A DNA stretch of 24,293 nt from the NCBI GenBank assembly GCA_900768785.1, contig CAAGEG010000122.1, positions 1 to 24,293 on the forward strand. Reading direction: 5' to 3'. Source of the DNA: an uncultured Prevotella sp. Lineage in GTDB: Bacteria; Bacteroidota; Bacteroidia; Bacteroidales; Bacteroidaceae. Of the stretch, positions 7,270-16,035 are shown in pieces; positions within the stretch are counted from its first letter, which is position 1, and every line of letters begins with the position of its first letter. The notes beneath the pieces were generated by a model. That model searched no databases. It saw nothing but the letters and a program-made list of their open reading frames with translations, and had not been told where the DNA came from. A program made the position numbers and the translations under genes.

Positions 7270-9741
7270 ATGAATAGGATTAAAGTTTCTCTGTTGTTGC
7301 TTGCATTCTATTGTCAACTGCTAACTTCTTTCGCATTGGCAGGAGCGACACTAAAAGTGGGTACATTTAATATTCGTGTCCCCAACAGTAGTGATACGGG
7401 AGAACGCGATTGGAGTTTGCGCCGTGAGTCTGTTGTTAAAACTATCACGACTTACAACTATGACGTAATTGGTCTGAACGAATGTCATGGAGGTGCAGTT
7501 ATTGCCTATCTTGAAGAACAGTTACCGGAATATACATTCGTTAAATACAGCGATCAACAAAATATTGGAACTATATCTGAAAACTTTAATCCTATTCTAT
7601 TTCTTACATCCAAGTTTGAATTAATTGATTCTGGGGTATTTTATTTGGGAGTAGATTTAACAAAACCAAACATTAGTTGGGACAATAACACGAGAAATTA
7701 TCGCTTTACAGTATGGGCAAAACTTAAAGTTAAAGAAACCGGAGAAATTGTATTCTTCTTTGAAACACACTTAGACCATCAAGGCAATGATGCCCGAAAC
7801 GAACAAGCACGTATAAATATGGAACAAGTGAGGTTAATCACCGGAGGATATCCTGCAATATTAGCAGGAGATCACAATTCTTCCACTACACGTATTCCTT
7901 TTTACAACATGATGAGCAGCTATATGCAAGACACTCGTTATGCAGCAACAACAAAAAAAGGAATTGACAATGGCGACGGAACAATGTCCAAACACACGGT
8001 AAACGGACAAGAAATTTGGGATCCCAATTATCATACCAGCACAAGGATTGATTATATTTGGGTAAAAGGAGCAAAAATTAACATCTACCAAAAGATAAAC
8101 GACACGTTTGGAAGGACGATGACACCAAGCGACCATTTTGCTCTTCAGTCCACTATAACATTAAATGATTACAATCCGACTACTCTCCATAAACTATCTA
8201 TAGACGGTAACATAAACGACATGATAAACAATGCCAATGTCGGTGATACCATTCTTGTTGAAGCAGGAAAATTGACAATACCGGGAAGCGGAAAAACTGC
8301 TACTGTCAAAATAAACAAATCATTAACCATTATTGGTGGTTATAATAGTGATTTCACTGAAGTCATTGGAAAAACAGAATTGTCCGGTGATATAAATGAG
8401 AATGATATATATGATAATTTCATTATAAATAACACATCTGACAACGTCAACCATATCATCACAGTAAATCAAGGCTGTGCTTTAGAACTTGAAAACTTTG
8501 AATTGCATGGTGGCAACGCTCCACAAGGAGGTGCTACAGCTCAAGGAGGCGCAATATACTGCACGGGCAACATGGTACATCTAAAAAACTGTGTTATTCA
8601 TGACAATGTATCATATAGCAATGGGGCAGGTGTCTTCTCCGCCGGACAGATTACGGCACAAAACAGTTTGTTCTACAATAACATATCACGATACGGTTCA
8701 GGAGGCTCAATTTATTCACCTACTAATAGCGGCGAACTAATTTGGCGATACACTATAAAGAACTGCGAGTTTTATGGGAATAAGGCCTCAATGGGTTCTG
8801 CATGTTATATCGGTTCTTTTTCGCAACTACATGTCAGCGGAAGCTCTTTCCATGACAATTACTCAACAAATGCGGGTACATTTTATGCCAATCGTACACA
8901 ATACGACAGTAAGGTTTGCTTTGTGAATAATACATTTGCAAATAACTCATTGGTTGCTACTACAGTTGCCGGACTTCCAAGTAATACGAAAGGAGGTTCA
9001 GCAATCATGCTATCACTCAACGGAGAAGGTTCAAATGTAGCTCTTGTTTTCAACACAATTGTCGGAAACAAAGCTTCATGTCTTTCTGACGGCAACGTTC
9101 CCGACGACTTCTATGGAGCGGCAGTTAATGTTGCGACAGATGCGACAGTAAGGCTATATCAGAACATTATTGCCGGAAACACGTCAAATGCTAATACCGG
9201 AGGAGATATTTATCTAACAAATCTTGTTCATGTTGACACACAAAGAAATATTTTCTCGTCAGCAGATAATTGTCACATCAATTTTTCAGACAATGATTAT
9301 CACATGTCAACATACGATGCAAGTATAAATGCATTAGTCACTATGCTTGATGGGGAAATAGAAAACGGCATATTTAAAGCACACCTTACTAATGAGGGTA
9401 ATACAAATGTAGTAGCTGTGAAAAACTTAGCTTATGGCACTAAATATATTAACGATGTACCGTCAGAGAATTTTTATGAGACAAAATTTTATGGTGATGC
9501 CAATGGTGATGCCGATATATCGTCTGTAATTATTACAGACCAAAGAGGATATACACGAAATACTCATGGTTTGGCCGTACGCGGAGCATACGAATATGGG
9601 GCTAAAACAGGAATAAACGAGATAAATGTAGATAATACATATAAACATAATCATATCATTTATAATCTTAACGGGATGAGAGTCGGAACAAATTATAAAG
9701 GTATCGTCATTAAAAATGGCAAAAAATATCTTATGAAGTAA
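7270..9741 (+). CDS. Secreted endonuclease/exonuclease/phosphatase-domain protein fused to a beta-helix
   Basis: An 823-residue protein with a signal peptide (about 1-24). Residues about 25-297 are an EEP-fold metal-dependent phosphoesterase: Asn34 in FNIR, Glu71 in LNECHG, His167 in THLDH, Asp201 and Asn203 in GDHN, the RIDYIW strand, and Asp288-His289 in PSDHF. All core catalytic residues are present; GDHN replaces the commoner GDFN. The domain resembles the secreted sugar- or inositol-phosphatase-like members more than DNA repair enzymes. Residues about 310-770 form a right-handed beta-helix with repeated N-C-x-[IF]-[HY]-[DG]-N coils, closing with TDQRGYTRNT and VRGAYEYG. Residues about 783-823 are the tail shared with both neighbours. 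It lies 19 bases after the previous gene. Substrate could be a nucleic acid, a phospholipid head group or a phosphorylated glycan. Confidence 0.87.
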   Translation: MNRIKVSLLLLAFYCQLLTSFALAGATLKVGTFNIRVPNSSDTGERDWSLRRESVVKTITTYNYDVIGLNECHGGAVIAYLEEQLPEYTFVKYSDQQNIGTISENFNPILFLTSKFELIDSGVFYLGVDLTKPNISWDNNTRNYRFTVWAKLKVKETGEIVFFFETHLDHQGNDARNEQARINMEQVRLITGGYPAILAGDHNSSTTRIPFYNMMSSYMQDTRYAATTKKGIDNGDGTMSKHTVNGQEIWDPNYHTSTRIDYIWVKGAKINIYQKINDTFGRTMTPSDHFALQSTITLNDYNPTTLHKLSIDGNINDMINNANVGDTILVEAGKLTIPGSGKTATVKINKSLTIIGGYNSDFTEVIGKTELSGDINENDIYDNFIINNTSDNVNHIITVNQGCALELENFELHGGNAPQGGATAQGGAIYCTGNMVHLKNCVIHDNVSYSNGAGVFSAGQITAQNSLFYNNISRYGSGGSIYSPTNSGELIWRYTIKNCEFYGNKASMGSACYIGSFSQLHVSGSSFHDNYSTNAGTFYANRTQYDSKVCFVNNTFANNSLVATTVAGLPSNTKGGSAIMLSLNGEGSNVALVFNTIVGNKASCLSDGNVPDDFYGAAVNVATDATVRLYQNIIAGNTSNANTGGDIYLTNLVHVDTQRNIFSSADNCHINFSDNDYHMSTYDASINALVTMLDGEIENGIFKAHLTNEGNTNVVAVKNLAYGTKYINDVPSENFYETKFYGDANGDADISSVIITDQRGYTRNTHGLAVRGAYEYGAKTGINEINVDNTYKHNHIIYNLNGMRVGTNYKGIVIKNGKKYLMK

Positions 9742-9779
9742 TGACACAATTATAATATTAATCAATAATCATTATATCT

Positions 9780-12700
9780 ATGAAAAAATCATTATTTATT
9801 GTAAGGCGACTAGTTCTATGTACCATCTTTACATTAATTAGTTTCTATACTTCTATGGCGGATGATGTTTGGGACGGAACAACTCTTACAGAACCGCAAG
9901 TAAATACTGAAGGTGCCTATATAGTTACGTCAGGCGCCGAATTGGCTTGGATTGCCAATGAATCTAACAAAGGGGCAGCTTATACACATGACTTTGTTAT
10001 AGCAAATGACATTGACTTAGGCAGACATAATTGGAAACCAATTGGTCATAATGCCAACACCAGCACAAAAAATTATTTTGCTGGAAACATTGACGGACAA
10101 GGATTTACTATCAAAGGGCTCTACATTGAAAGTAGTGCTGGTGATACTAATATCGGATTTATAGGAGGTTTCGGTGGTGAATATGCCAAAACTGCCACAA
10201 TAAAAAATCTTAATCTGGAAGGAGAAATTGTCGTATCTACATGTAGCAATGCAGATATAGGGACCTTAATAGGTTTTGTGAATGATTTAAAGGAAGTGAC
10301 AAACTGCCACTCTGTTGTTAATATCATTTATTCGGCAGTATCAGACGGAACAGCACATGGCAATTACATGGGTGGCCTTGTCGGACGTATGAAAGGTACA
10401 AGTATTAAGGAATCAAGTTATGGAGGTACTATTACCATTTCAGAAAATGCTACTATGAGTAACGGATGGGGAGGTTTACTTGGATCATACAACTCAACTA
10501 CATCCGGTCTTACAGCCACCATTGAGCAATGCACTTTTAAAGGCACAATCAATTCATTGACAACATTGACATTAAAATACGGAGCTGCATTAGTTGGATA
10601 CTCAAATCTATCTAAAGGAACTACCACAATTACCAAAAACATTGTAAAAGGCAGCATGAGTGCTGTGGCAAAGCCAACAAATTATAGTATTTGGTGTGGG
10701 AAGATCGGAGGTACGGTTAATTTATCTGAAAACTATACAGATCATTTTGTACTCGATGGAGAGGAACAGACAACCCTTCCAGGTGAAGGGACAGACCCAG
10801 ATCCTGACCCAGATCCAAAGCCTGATGATGGCATCACAAGAGTGTTGTGCATAGGTAATTCATTTACGGTTGATGCAGTTGAAGATTACCTCTCTCCTAT
10901 CTGTCGCTCCGTAGGGAAGCAAGTTATTATCGGTTATCCTTATAAAGGAGGCACTACTTTGGAACAACACATGGGTTATATAAATACATCCAATGCCATA
11001 TACAATTATCGCAAAATTGATGAAGAGGGTACTCACACAGCACAAGCAAGCACTATATTTGACGTAGGTCTTAAAGATGAATATTGGGATTATGTCGTTA
11101 TTCAGACAGACCATAATTACAGTGGTGTTTACAGTCACTATTTCCCTTATCTAACAGATCTGATGAATTATGTTAAAGCTAATGGAAAGAACAGCGACCC
11201 CAAATTCTTCTTATACATGACATGGGCATATGATGCCTCCTCAACATACAAGGACTTCCCATTATACAATAACGATCAGCTTACCATGTACAATGCTATC
11301 ATAGATTGTGCATTTAGAGCTGCAGAGCAGGCTGGCATTGAGACTGTTGTTCCTGCAGGAACAGCAGTACAAAACTGCCGTACCACTTATATAGGACAGA
11401 ATATGAACCGCGATGGTTATCATATGAATTATGAATATGGCAGATATGTAGTCGGACTAACATACGCAGCAAAAGTGCTTGGTATTGATCCCCAAACAGT
11501 TACATATCATCCTGAAACCATAAGTGAAAATCTTGCACAATTATGCAAAGACGCAGTAACTGCCGCACTTGAAAAGCCCAAAGAAATAACATCCTTAGCA
11601 GAAAAATGGGGTGTTAATCCGGATGTTGTTAACGGACCTCTAAAGAGAAAAATAATCATAAGTCTTGAACCAAGCAAAGAAGAAGAGCTTTTAGGTAGTG
11701 TATGGAATATTATTGATGCTACTAATATAACAAGCTCTGTTGAAAATCTTATTGACGAAGCTTACGTTCCTACTGCTGTTAAAGTGAGTGTGAACAAGGC
11801 TTTTACAAATGAGGAGCCCGGTTCTTTATTATTGACAGGCTTATATCATGGACAAACTTGCGATATAATACTATCTTATCTACTTAATGGAGAACCTGCA
11901 ACAATCACACAAAATGCAATTATTCCTGATGTTAACGGCAAAGTATACGTAGATGCAGAAACAGTAAGTGCACAAGGTGACGGTATTGACGGTTTGTATG
12001 CAATAGAAATAATACCCTCAATGACATATCTTGATGAAAAAGGAAACACTGCAACGATAGACCCTTCAAGCGATATTCCGGAGCGTATCGCTCCCGGAAC
12101 GTCTTGGGACGGCACTACTCTTGCCGAGCCGGCAATGGGTGCAGGTAAATGCTATGTAATAAATGCTGCCGCTGAGTTAGCATGGGTTGCAAATATGTCA
12201 AATCAGGCAACAACATCAAACAGTATGTTGATAACTCAAGATATAGATCTCGGAGGATATAAATGGACACCCATAGGCAAATCCAATTTTTATAATGGCA
12301 GCATAATAGGTTGCGGACATACAATAAAAGGACTCTATCTTGAACCGGCAGCTGCGGATTTAAACTGCGGATTTATTGGACAGACTAACAGTACAGCAAC
12401 CATAAAAGACCTCAACATTGAAGGTAAAATTGTTATCAAGCAATTGCCTACAGGGAAAAATGCAGATTATGGTAGTTTTATCGGATTAGCAAATGCGTTA
12501 AAGGCTATTAATAATTGTCACGCAAAAGTTGATATTGAAGGTACTGGAGGATGTGGAATATATCAAGGTGGATTGATAGGGCGCATGAAAGGTACGAATA
12601 TTGATCGTTGTTCATATGAAGGAACAATCACCATTGCTACTTCAAATAGTAAAACGAAAGGTTATGGAGGACTTATCGGTACAATAAACTCTGGAGTAGA

Positions 12701-13439
12701 AGCAACAGCCAATATTACAAACTCATATGTTATTGCAGATATCGTCAATACATCTTCTACGGCAACAATTTATGGAGCCGCACTGATAGGGTATGCTAAT
12801 TTATCTGTCGGAACCATTACCATTGATAACAACTATTTGGATTGTCATATGACCTATACAACCAAGCCAACTAATTATGGCGTAATGGCAGGAAAAGCAA
12901 CAGGTGAAGGAACAAACACTGTTTTCAAAACCAATTATGTTGTAACAACACCTAATGTGACTGCTGATCATAGTGCTACAAATGTAACATTGGAAGATCT
13001 GCACAATGGCGCACTTTGCTATCTACTCAATGGTAATCAAGTCACAAGAATCTTCGGTCAAAATCTCACAACGACAGAGGGACATCCTACTATATATGAA
13101 GAAGGACAAGAAGTCTATAAAACCATATACATGATTGACGAGACAGAATACGCAATCGGTTACAACAATCACAATCTTATACTACCTGCAATTCCACAGA
13201 AAGACGGAATGACTTTTAAAGGGTGGTATGATGCCGCTATTGATGGCAACGTATATGATAGTACATCTGAGATAAACCAAGACTTGACTCTCTATGCTCA
13301 ATTTACAGAATCAACAGGCATAAACGATATCACATCCGACACGTTAGAAAAAACGACATACACAATTTATGGAACACAAGTGCCTAAAGCATATAAAGGT
13401 ATAGTTATTACTAACAATAAAAAGTTCATAAGAAAATAA
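9780..13439 (+). CDS. Large secreted GLUG-repeat protein with internal DUF4886 (SGNH-like) domain
   Basis: A 1219-residue multidomain protein with a signal peptide (about 1-27, ending SMA). Residues about 31-330 form a GLUG-type beta-helix (WDGTTLTEP start, GGLVGRMKGTSI). An Asp-Pro linker near 337-350 leads to residues 351-575, a DUF4886 domain of SGNH-hydrolase type: GNSF with Ser361, and DGYH with Asp545 and His548 as the likely triad. A beta-rich linker follows. Residues about 776-1090 repeat the first domain (WDGTTLAEP, GGLIGRMKGTNI). Residues about 1113-1175 form an InlB-like B-repeat (FKGWYDAAIDGNVYD, LTLYAQF), and about 1180-1219 the tail shared with the two upstream proteins. SGNH enzymes are mainly esterases, so removal of acyl groups from a glycan is plausible. 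It starts 38 bases after its neighbour. Confidence 0.85.
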   Translation: MKKSLFIVRRLVLCTIFTLISFYTSMADDVWDGTTLTEPQVNTEGAYIVTSGAELAWIANESNKGAAYTHDFVIANDIDLGRHNWKPIGHNANTSTKNYFAGNIDGQGFTIKGLYIESSAGDTNIGFIGGFGGEYAKTATIKNLNLEGEIVVSTCSNADIGTLIGFVNDLKEVTNCHSVVNIIYSAVSDGTAHGNYMGGLVGRMKGTSIKESSYGGTITISENATMSNGWGGLLGSYNSTTSGLTATIEQCTFKGTINSLTTLTLKYGAALVGYSNLSKGTTTITKNIVKGSMSAVAKPTNYSIWCGKIGGTVNLSENYTDHFVLDGEEQTTLPGEGTDPDPDPDPKPDDGITRVLCIGNSFTVDAVEDYLSPICRSVGKQVIIGYPYKGGTTLEQHMGYINTSNAIYNYRKIDEEGTHTAQASTIFDVGLKDEYWDYVVIQTDHNYSGVYSHYFPYLTDLMNYVKANGKNSDPKFFLYMTWAYDASSTYKDFPLYNNDQLTMYNAIIDCAFRAAEQAGIETVVPAGTAVQNCRTTYIGQNMNRDGYHMNYEYGRYVVGLTYAAKVLGIDPQTVTYHPETISENLAQLCKDAVTAALEKPKEITSLAEKWGVNPDVVNGPLKRKIIISLEPSKEEELLGSVWNIIDATNITSSVENLIDEAYVPTAVKVSVNKAFTNEEPGSLLLTGLYHGQTCDIILSYLLNGEPATITQNAIIPDVNGKVYVDAETVSAQGDGIDGLYAIEIIPSMTYLDEKGNTATIDPSSDIPERIAPGTSWDGTTLAEPAMGAGKCYVINAAAELAWVANMSNQATTSNSMLITQDIDLGGYKWTPIGKSNFYNGSIIGCGHTIKGLYLEPAAADLNCGFIGQTNSTATIKDLNIEGKIVIKQLPTGKNADYGSFIGLANALKAINNCHAKVDIEGTGGCGIYQGGLIGRMKGTNIDRCSYEGTITIATSNSKTKGYGGLIGTINSGVEATANITNSYVIADIVNTSSTATIYGAALIGYANLSVGTITIDNNYLDCHMTYTTKPTNYGVMAGKATGEGTNTVFKTNYVVTTPNVTADHSATNVTLEDLHNGALCYLLNGNQVTRIFGQNLTTTEGHPTIYEEGQEVYKTIYMIDETEYAIGYNNHNLILPAIPQKDGMTFKGWYDAAIDGNVYDSTSEINQDLTLYAQFTESTGINDITSDTLEKTTYTIYGTQVPKAYKGIVITNNKKFIRK

Positions 13440-13451
13440 TAATATCCAATA

Positions 13452-14624
13452 ATGAAAATACCTAAATTAGGGCTATTCCCAAAAGTATTATGTGCCATTT
13501 TTATTGGTGCTCTACTCGGTTTGGTTGTACCGGAATTCCTTATTAGGATATTCAAAACATTTAATGGCATATTTGCGCAGCTTTTAAAATTCATAGTACC
13601 GTTATTGGTATTAGGATTAGTAACACCATCTATTACACGTCTTGGCAAAGGAGCGGGCAAAATACTTATTGCTGTCGTAGGAATATCATATATATCAACA
13701 ATATGCGCAGGCTTTTTTGCTTACGGATGCGCAACCACCTTATTGCCAAACTATCTTTCCATTGGAGAGATATCAGCAACTGCAACAGCAAATGTCATAG
13801 AGGTTGTGCCGTATGTAAGTCTGAAGATACCACCTATATGTGACATTCTCACAGCTCTATGCCTTTCGTTTATGATAGGAGTAGGTAGTATTTTTATAAA
13901 TGCCACTCATACACGTGATATTTTTGACGAATTTGGCGAGATTGTTAAGTTAACCATAGAGAGAGTAATCATACCATTACTTCCATGGTATATCTTTACT
14001 ATGATGTGTGAAATGAGCTACAAAGGGCAATTGGCAATTGTTATAGGTTCAGGTGTAAAGATTATTCTTACCGGTGTAGTATTGTCTATTGTATATTTGA
14101 TAGTACAATATTGCATAGCATGCAGCATTGCGGGCAAGAATCCATTTAAGTGTCTATGGGATATATTACCTGCATATTTAACAGGCTTTTCCATTTGTTC
14201 AAGTTCTGCCGTAATTCCTGTTACGTTGGAATGTGTAAAAAAAATGGGGGCAACAAAAGAAATTGCTGAATTTTCCGTACCTTTATGTGGCACTGTACAC
14301 ATGTGTGGTTCTACAATCAAACTCATTACGACTTCTGTTGCTGTAATGTATATGTCGGGTATGGATATCAACATTTCTCTTATAGCAAACTTCATCCTAT
14401 TACAAGGCATTGCAGCAGTTGCTGCTCCCGGAGTCATGGGTGGTGTTCTTATGGCTTCTGTCGGATTGTTGGAAAGTGTGTTAGGCTTCTCTCCGGAACA
14501 AAGCGCACTGATGATGGCTATATATCTTGCTCTTGACGGTTACGGACCGGCATGTAATGTTTCAGGCGATGCCGCTATTACACTTCTTGTAGACCGTTTT
14601 TTCGGCAAACGTAAAACTGTATAA
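13452..14624 (+). CDS. DAACS-family (SDF) sodium- or proton-coupled symporter with unusual substrate site
   Basis: A 390-residue inner-membrane transporter with about eight hydrophobic segments and both re-entrant hairpins: the serine-rich SICSSSAVIPVT (HP1) and VMGGVLMASVGLLESVLG (HP2). It belongs to the glutamate/aspartate/C4-dicarboxylate/serine symporters. Two family signatures differ. The cation-site motif usually NMDGT is HMCGS (residues 283-287). In the last helix the motif reads DGYGPACNVSGD (362-373); the acidic residues and Asn369 are kept, but Gly365 stands where the archaeal aspartate carrier GltPh has Arg397, which holds the substrate's side-chain carboxylate. A neutral or larger substrate is therefore more likely than glutamate or succinate. 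It follows the secreted proteins by 12 bases and ends the operon, so it probably imports a product of the locus. Confidence 0.88.
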   Translation: MKIPKLGLFPKVLCAIFIGALLGLVVPEFLIRIFKTFNGIFAQLLKFIVPLLVLGLVTPSITRLGKGAGKILIAVVGISYISTICAGFFAYGCATTLLPNYLSIGEISATATANVIEVVPYVSLKIPPICDILTALCLSFMIGVGSIFINATHTRDIFDEFGEIVKLTIERVIIPLLPWYIFTMMCEMSYKGQLAIVIGSGVKIILTGVVLSIVYLIVQYCIACSIAGKNPFKCLWDILPAYLTGFSICSSSAVIPVTLECVKKMGATKEIAEFSVPLCGTVHMCGSTIKLITTSVAVMYMSGMDINISLIANFILLQGIAAVAAPGVMGGVLMASVGLLESVLGFSPEQSALMMAIYLALDGYGPACNVSGDAAITLLVDRFFGKRKTV

Positions 14625-14659
14625 GCTTAATATAAAAAGGATCTAACATAATTTCAAAC

Positions 14660-14705
14660 AAAAAGAGAATGTGGTAAAATATATAATTATCATATTCTCT
14701 TTTTT
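14660..14705 (+). terminator. Rho-independent terminator closing the PUL-like operon
   Basis: Arms 14660-14676 and 14688-14704 pair over 17 positions, counting two G-U pairs, with an 11-base loop. The right arm ends in a T run (14700-14705). It starts 36 bases after the symporter stop and before the next promoter, so it separates the operon from the lipoprotein gene. The A-tract on the left arm means it could work in both directions. Confidence 0.8.
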
Positions 14706-14750
14706 GTATATAGAGCCTATTGGGTATATCTTTTATCACAGTGAGTAAAA

Positions 14751-14782
14751 TTTGTGTATATTCAATAAATTTGTTAAGTTTG
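14751..14782 (+). promoter_or_regulatory. Bacteroidota-type promoter of the lipoprotein gene
   Basis: TTTG at 14751-14754 and TAAGTTTG at 14775-14782 are separated by 20 bases, matching the phylum's sigma-ABfr consensus (TTTG, about 19 bases, TAnnTTTG). Transcription would start near 14789, which rules out the in-frame ATG at 14752 and supports the ATG at 14809. Confidence 0.7.
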
Positions 14783-14808
14783 CAGCACTTGAACAAAAAA
14801 ATGACGTT

Positions 14809-15543
14809 ATGAGACGACTTATTATATTTATGTTGATAATGACATCTGCCATTGTTTTCTCTTGTGGCAACAAAACCAAGATGAGCGAATGGGAAAACGA
14901 CACATTGAGCAAACGTGACAGGAGCAATGGGGACTCTACACTATATGGATTGGCATGTGACGGATGTACTGATTCTGTTTTAGTATTCCTTTCATTTGAA
15001 GGCGGCGACCCTATTACATTTGATATTATTGAGGCTTCAAAGATGAAAAAGATTATTGGTCGCCCCGCAACAGGCGATTGGGTTGGTGTCATAGTCAATG
15101 GTAAAGACAAGAAAAAAGCCGATATGGTTATTGATCTTGACCAATTAAAGGGGTCTTGGGTCTATCAAGCCATGCCGCAACGTAGAGAAAATAAGAAAAA
15201 AGAACTTAACATTTATGTTGATCAGGCTGAAGAAGACTCAATAATAAAGAGTCTTATGGTGCCTATGGAACAAGGTTTTGCCTTAAAACGCAATAGCGTT
15301 GCATCTCCTATTGGTATGATTTTTTCTACAGACGAGACATGTCCTGTGGTTTATCCAAAGGTTAAGATGTATTCTGATTGGGGAATACTCAACGGAAAGC
15401 TATTGCTTATAGCTAAATCCATGAAGAAACCAGGACAGAAAAAAGACAAGATAGAAGTTGATACTGCCGAATTTGTGTTTATGATGAAAGACAGTCTTCG
15501 TCTAAAATTCAAAGATGAGATAAAGTCATATTATAGGAAATAG
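14809..15543 (+). CDS. Putative lipoprotein of unknown function
   Basis: From the ATG at 14809 the product is 244 residues: a signal peptide MRRLIIFMLIMTSAIVF and a lipobox cysteine at residue 19 (FSCGNK). An in-frame ATG at 14752 lies inside the promoter and is rejected. The mature part is rich in Lys, Asp and beta-strand patterns: a segment ending GRPATGDWVGVIVNG, then DLDQLKGSWVYQAM, and a late SDWGILNGKLLLIAKS. GDWVG and LKGSWVY recall the short strands of lipocalin-like Bacteroidota lipoproteins, but I cannot assign a family. It has its own promoter and no partner: the next gene, queF, is convergent with only nine bases between the stop codons and no visible terminator, so their transcripts probably overlap at the 3' ends. 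Confidence 0.75.
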   Translation: MRRLIIFMLIMTSAIVFSCGNKTKMSEWENDTLSKRDRSNGDSTLYGLACDGCTDSVLVFLSFEGGDPITFDIIEASKMKKIIGRPATGDWVGVIVNGKDKKKADMVIDLDQLKGSWVYQAMPQRRENKKKELNIYVDQAEEDSIIKSLMVPMEQGFALKRNSVASPIGMIFSTDETCPVVYPKVKMYSDWGILNGKLLLIAKSMKKPGQKKDKIEVDTAEFVFMMKDSLRLKFKDEIKSYYRK

Positions 15544-15552
15544 CTGCAATTA

Positions 15553-16011
15553 TTAATTATTACGTGACATCAACCTTTCTTCTGCCATACGCTCAAACTT
15601 AGTTCCGGGACGTCCATAATTGGCATAAGGATGAATACTTATACCTCCGCGAGGAGTAAACAAGCCTGTTACCTCTATATATTTGGGATTCATAAGTTTG
15701 ATAAGGTCTTTCATTATTATGTTTACACAGTCTTCATGGAAATCGCCATGATTGCGGAAGCTGAAAAGATATAGTTTCAGACTCTTGCTTTCTACCATTC
15801 GTTCATCCGGTATATAGCTTATCACGATTTCAGCAAAATCAGGTTGTCCGGTAATAGGACACAACGATGTAAACTCCGGACAGTTGAACTGTACCCAATA
15901 GTCGTTATCCTGATGTTTGTTAACAAACGTCTCCAATACTTCAGGAGCATAATCTGTCTTGTACTCTGTATTCTTGCCAAGTGCCTGCAAGCCGTATTTT
16001 GTTCTGTCCAT
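15553..16011 (-). CDS. queF: NADPH-dependent 7-cyano-7-deazaguanine (preQ0) reductase QueF
   Basis: QueF reduces the nitrile of preQ0 to the amine preQ1 in the cytoplasm, a step of queuosine tRNA modification. The protein is 152 residues, the short unimodular (YkvM/Bacillus-type) form. The nucleophilic Cys51 lies in FTSLCPITGQPDF with Asp58 next to it. The QueF signature ESKSLKLYL (Glu74 onward) binds the cofactor side, and His92-Glu93 in DFHEDC match the substrate-binding pair of the B. subtilis enzyme. It is the second gene of a two-gene minus-strand operon, 24 bases after yhhQ, which imports queuosine precursors, so both serve the same pathway and should share the riboswitch-type leader upstream of yhhQ. 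Confidence 0.96.
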   Translation of the reverse strand: MDRTKYGLQALGKNTEYKTDYAPEVLETFVNKHQDNDYWVQFNCPEFTSLCPITGQPDFAEIVISYIPDERMVESKSLKLYLFSFRNHGDFHEDCVNIIMKDLIKLMNPKYIEVTGLFTPRGGISIHPYANYGRPGTKFERMAEERLMSRNN

Positions 16012-16035
16012 ATATATATATTTATTTCATTAATT

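Noticed and set aside
14018..14437. 139-residue minus-strand open frame
   Set aside because: It is antisense to the symporter's well-conserved helices and shows no signal, domain or ribosome site.
14752..14808. In-frame ATG at 14752 as start of the lipoprotein
   Set aside because: It lies inside the promoter and would bury the lipoprotein signal peptide.
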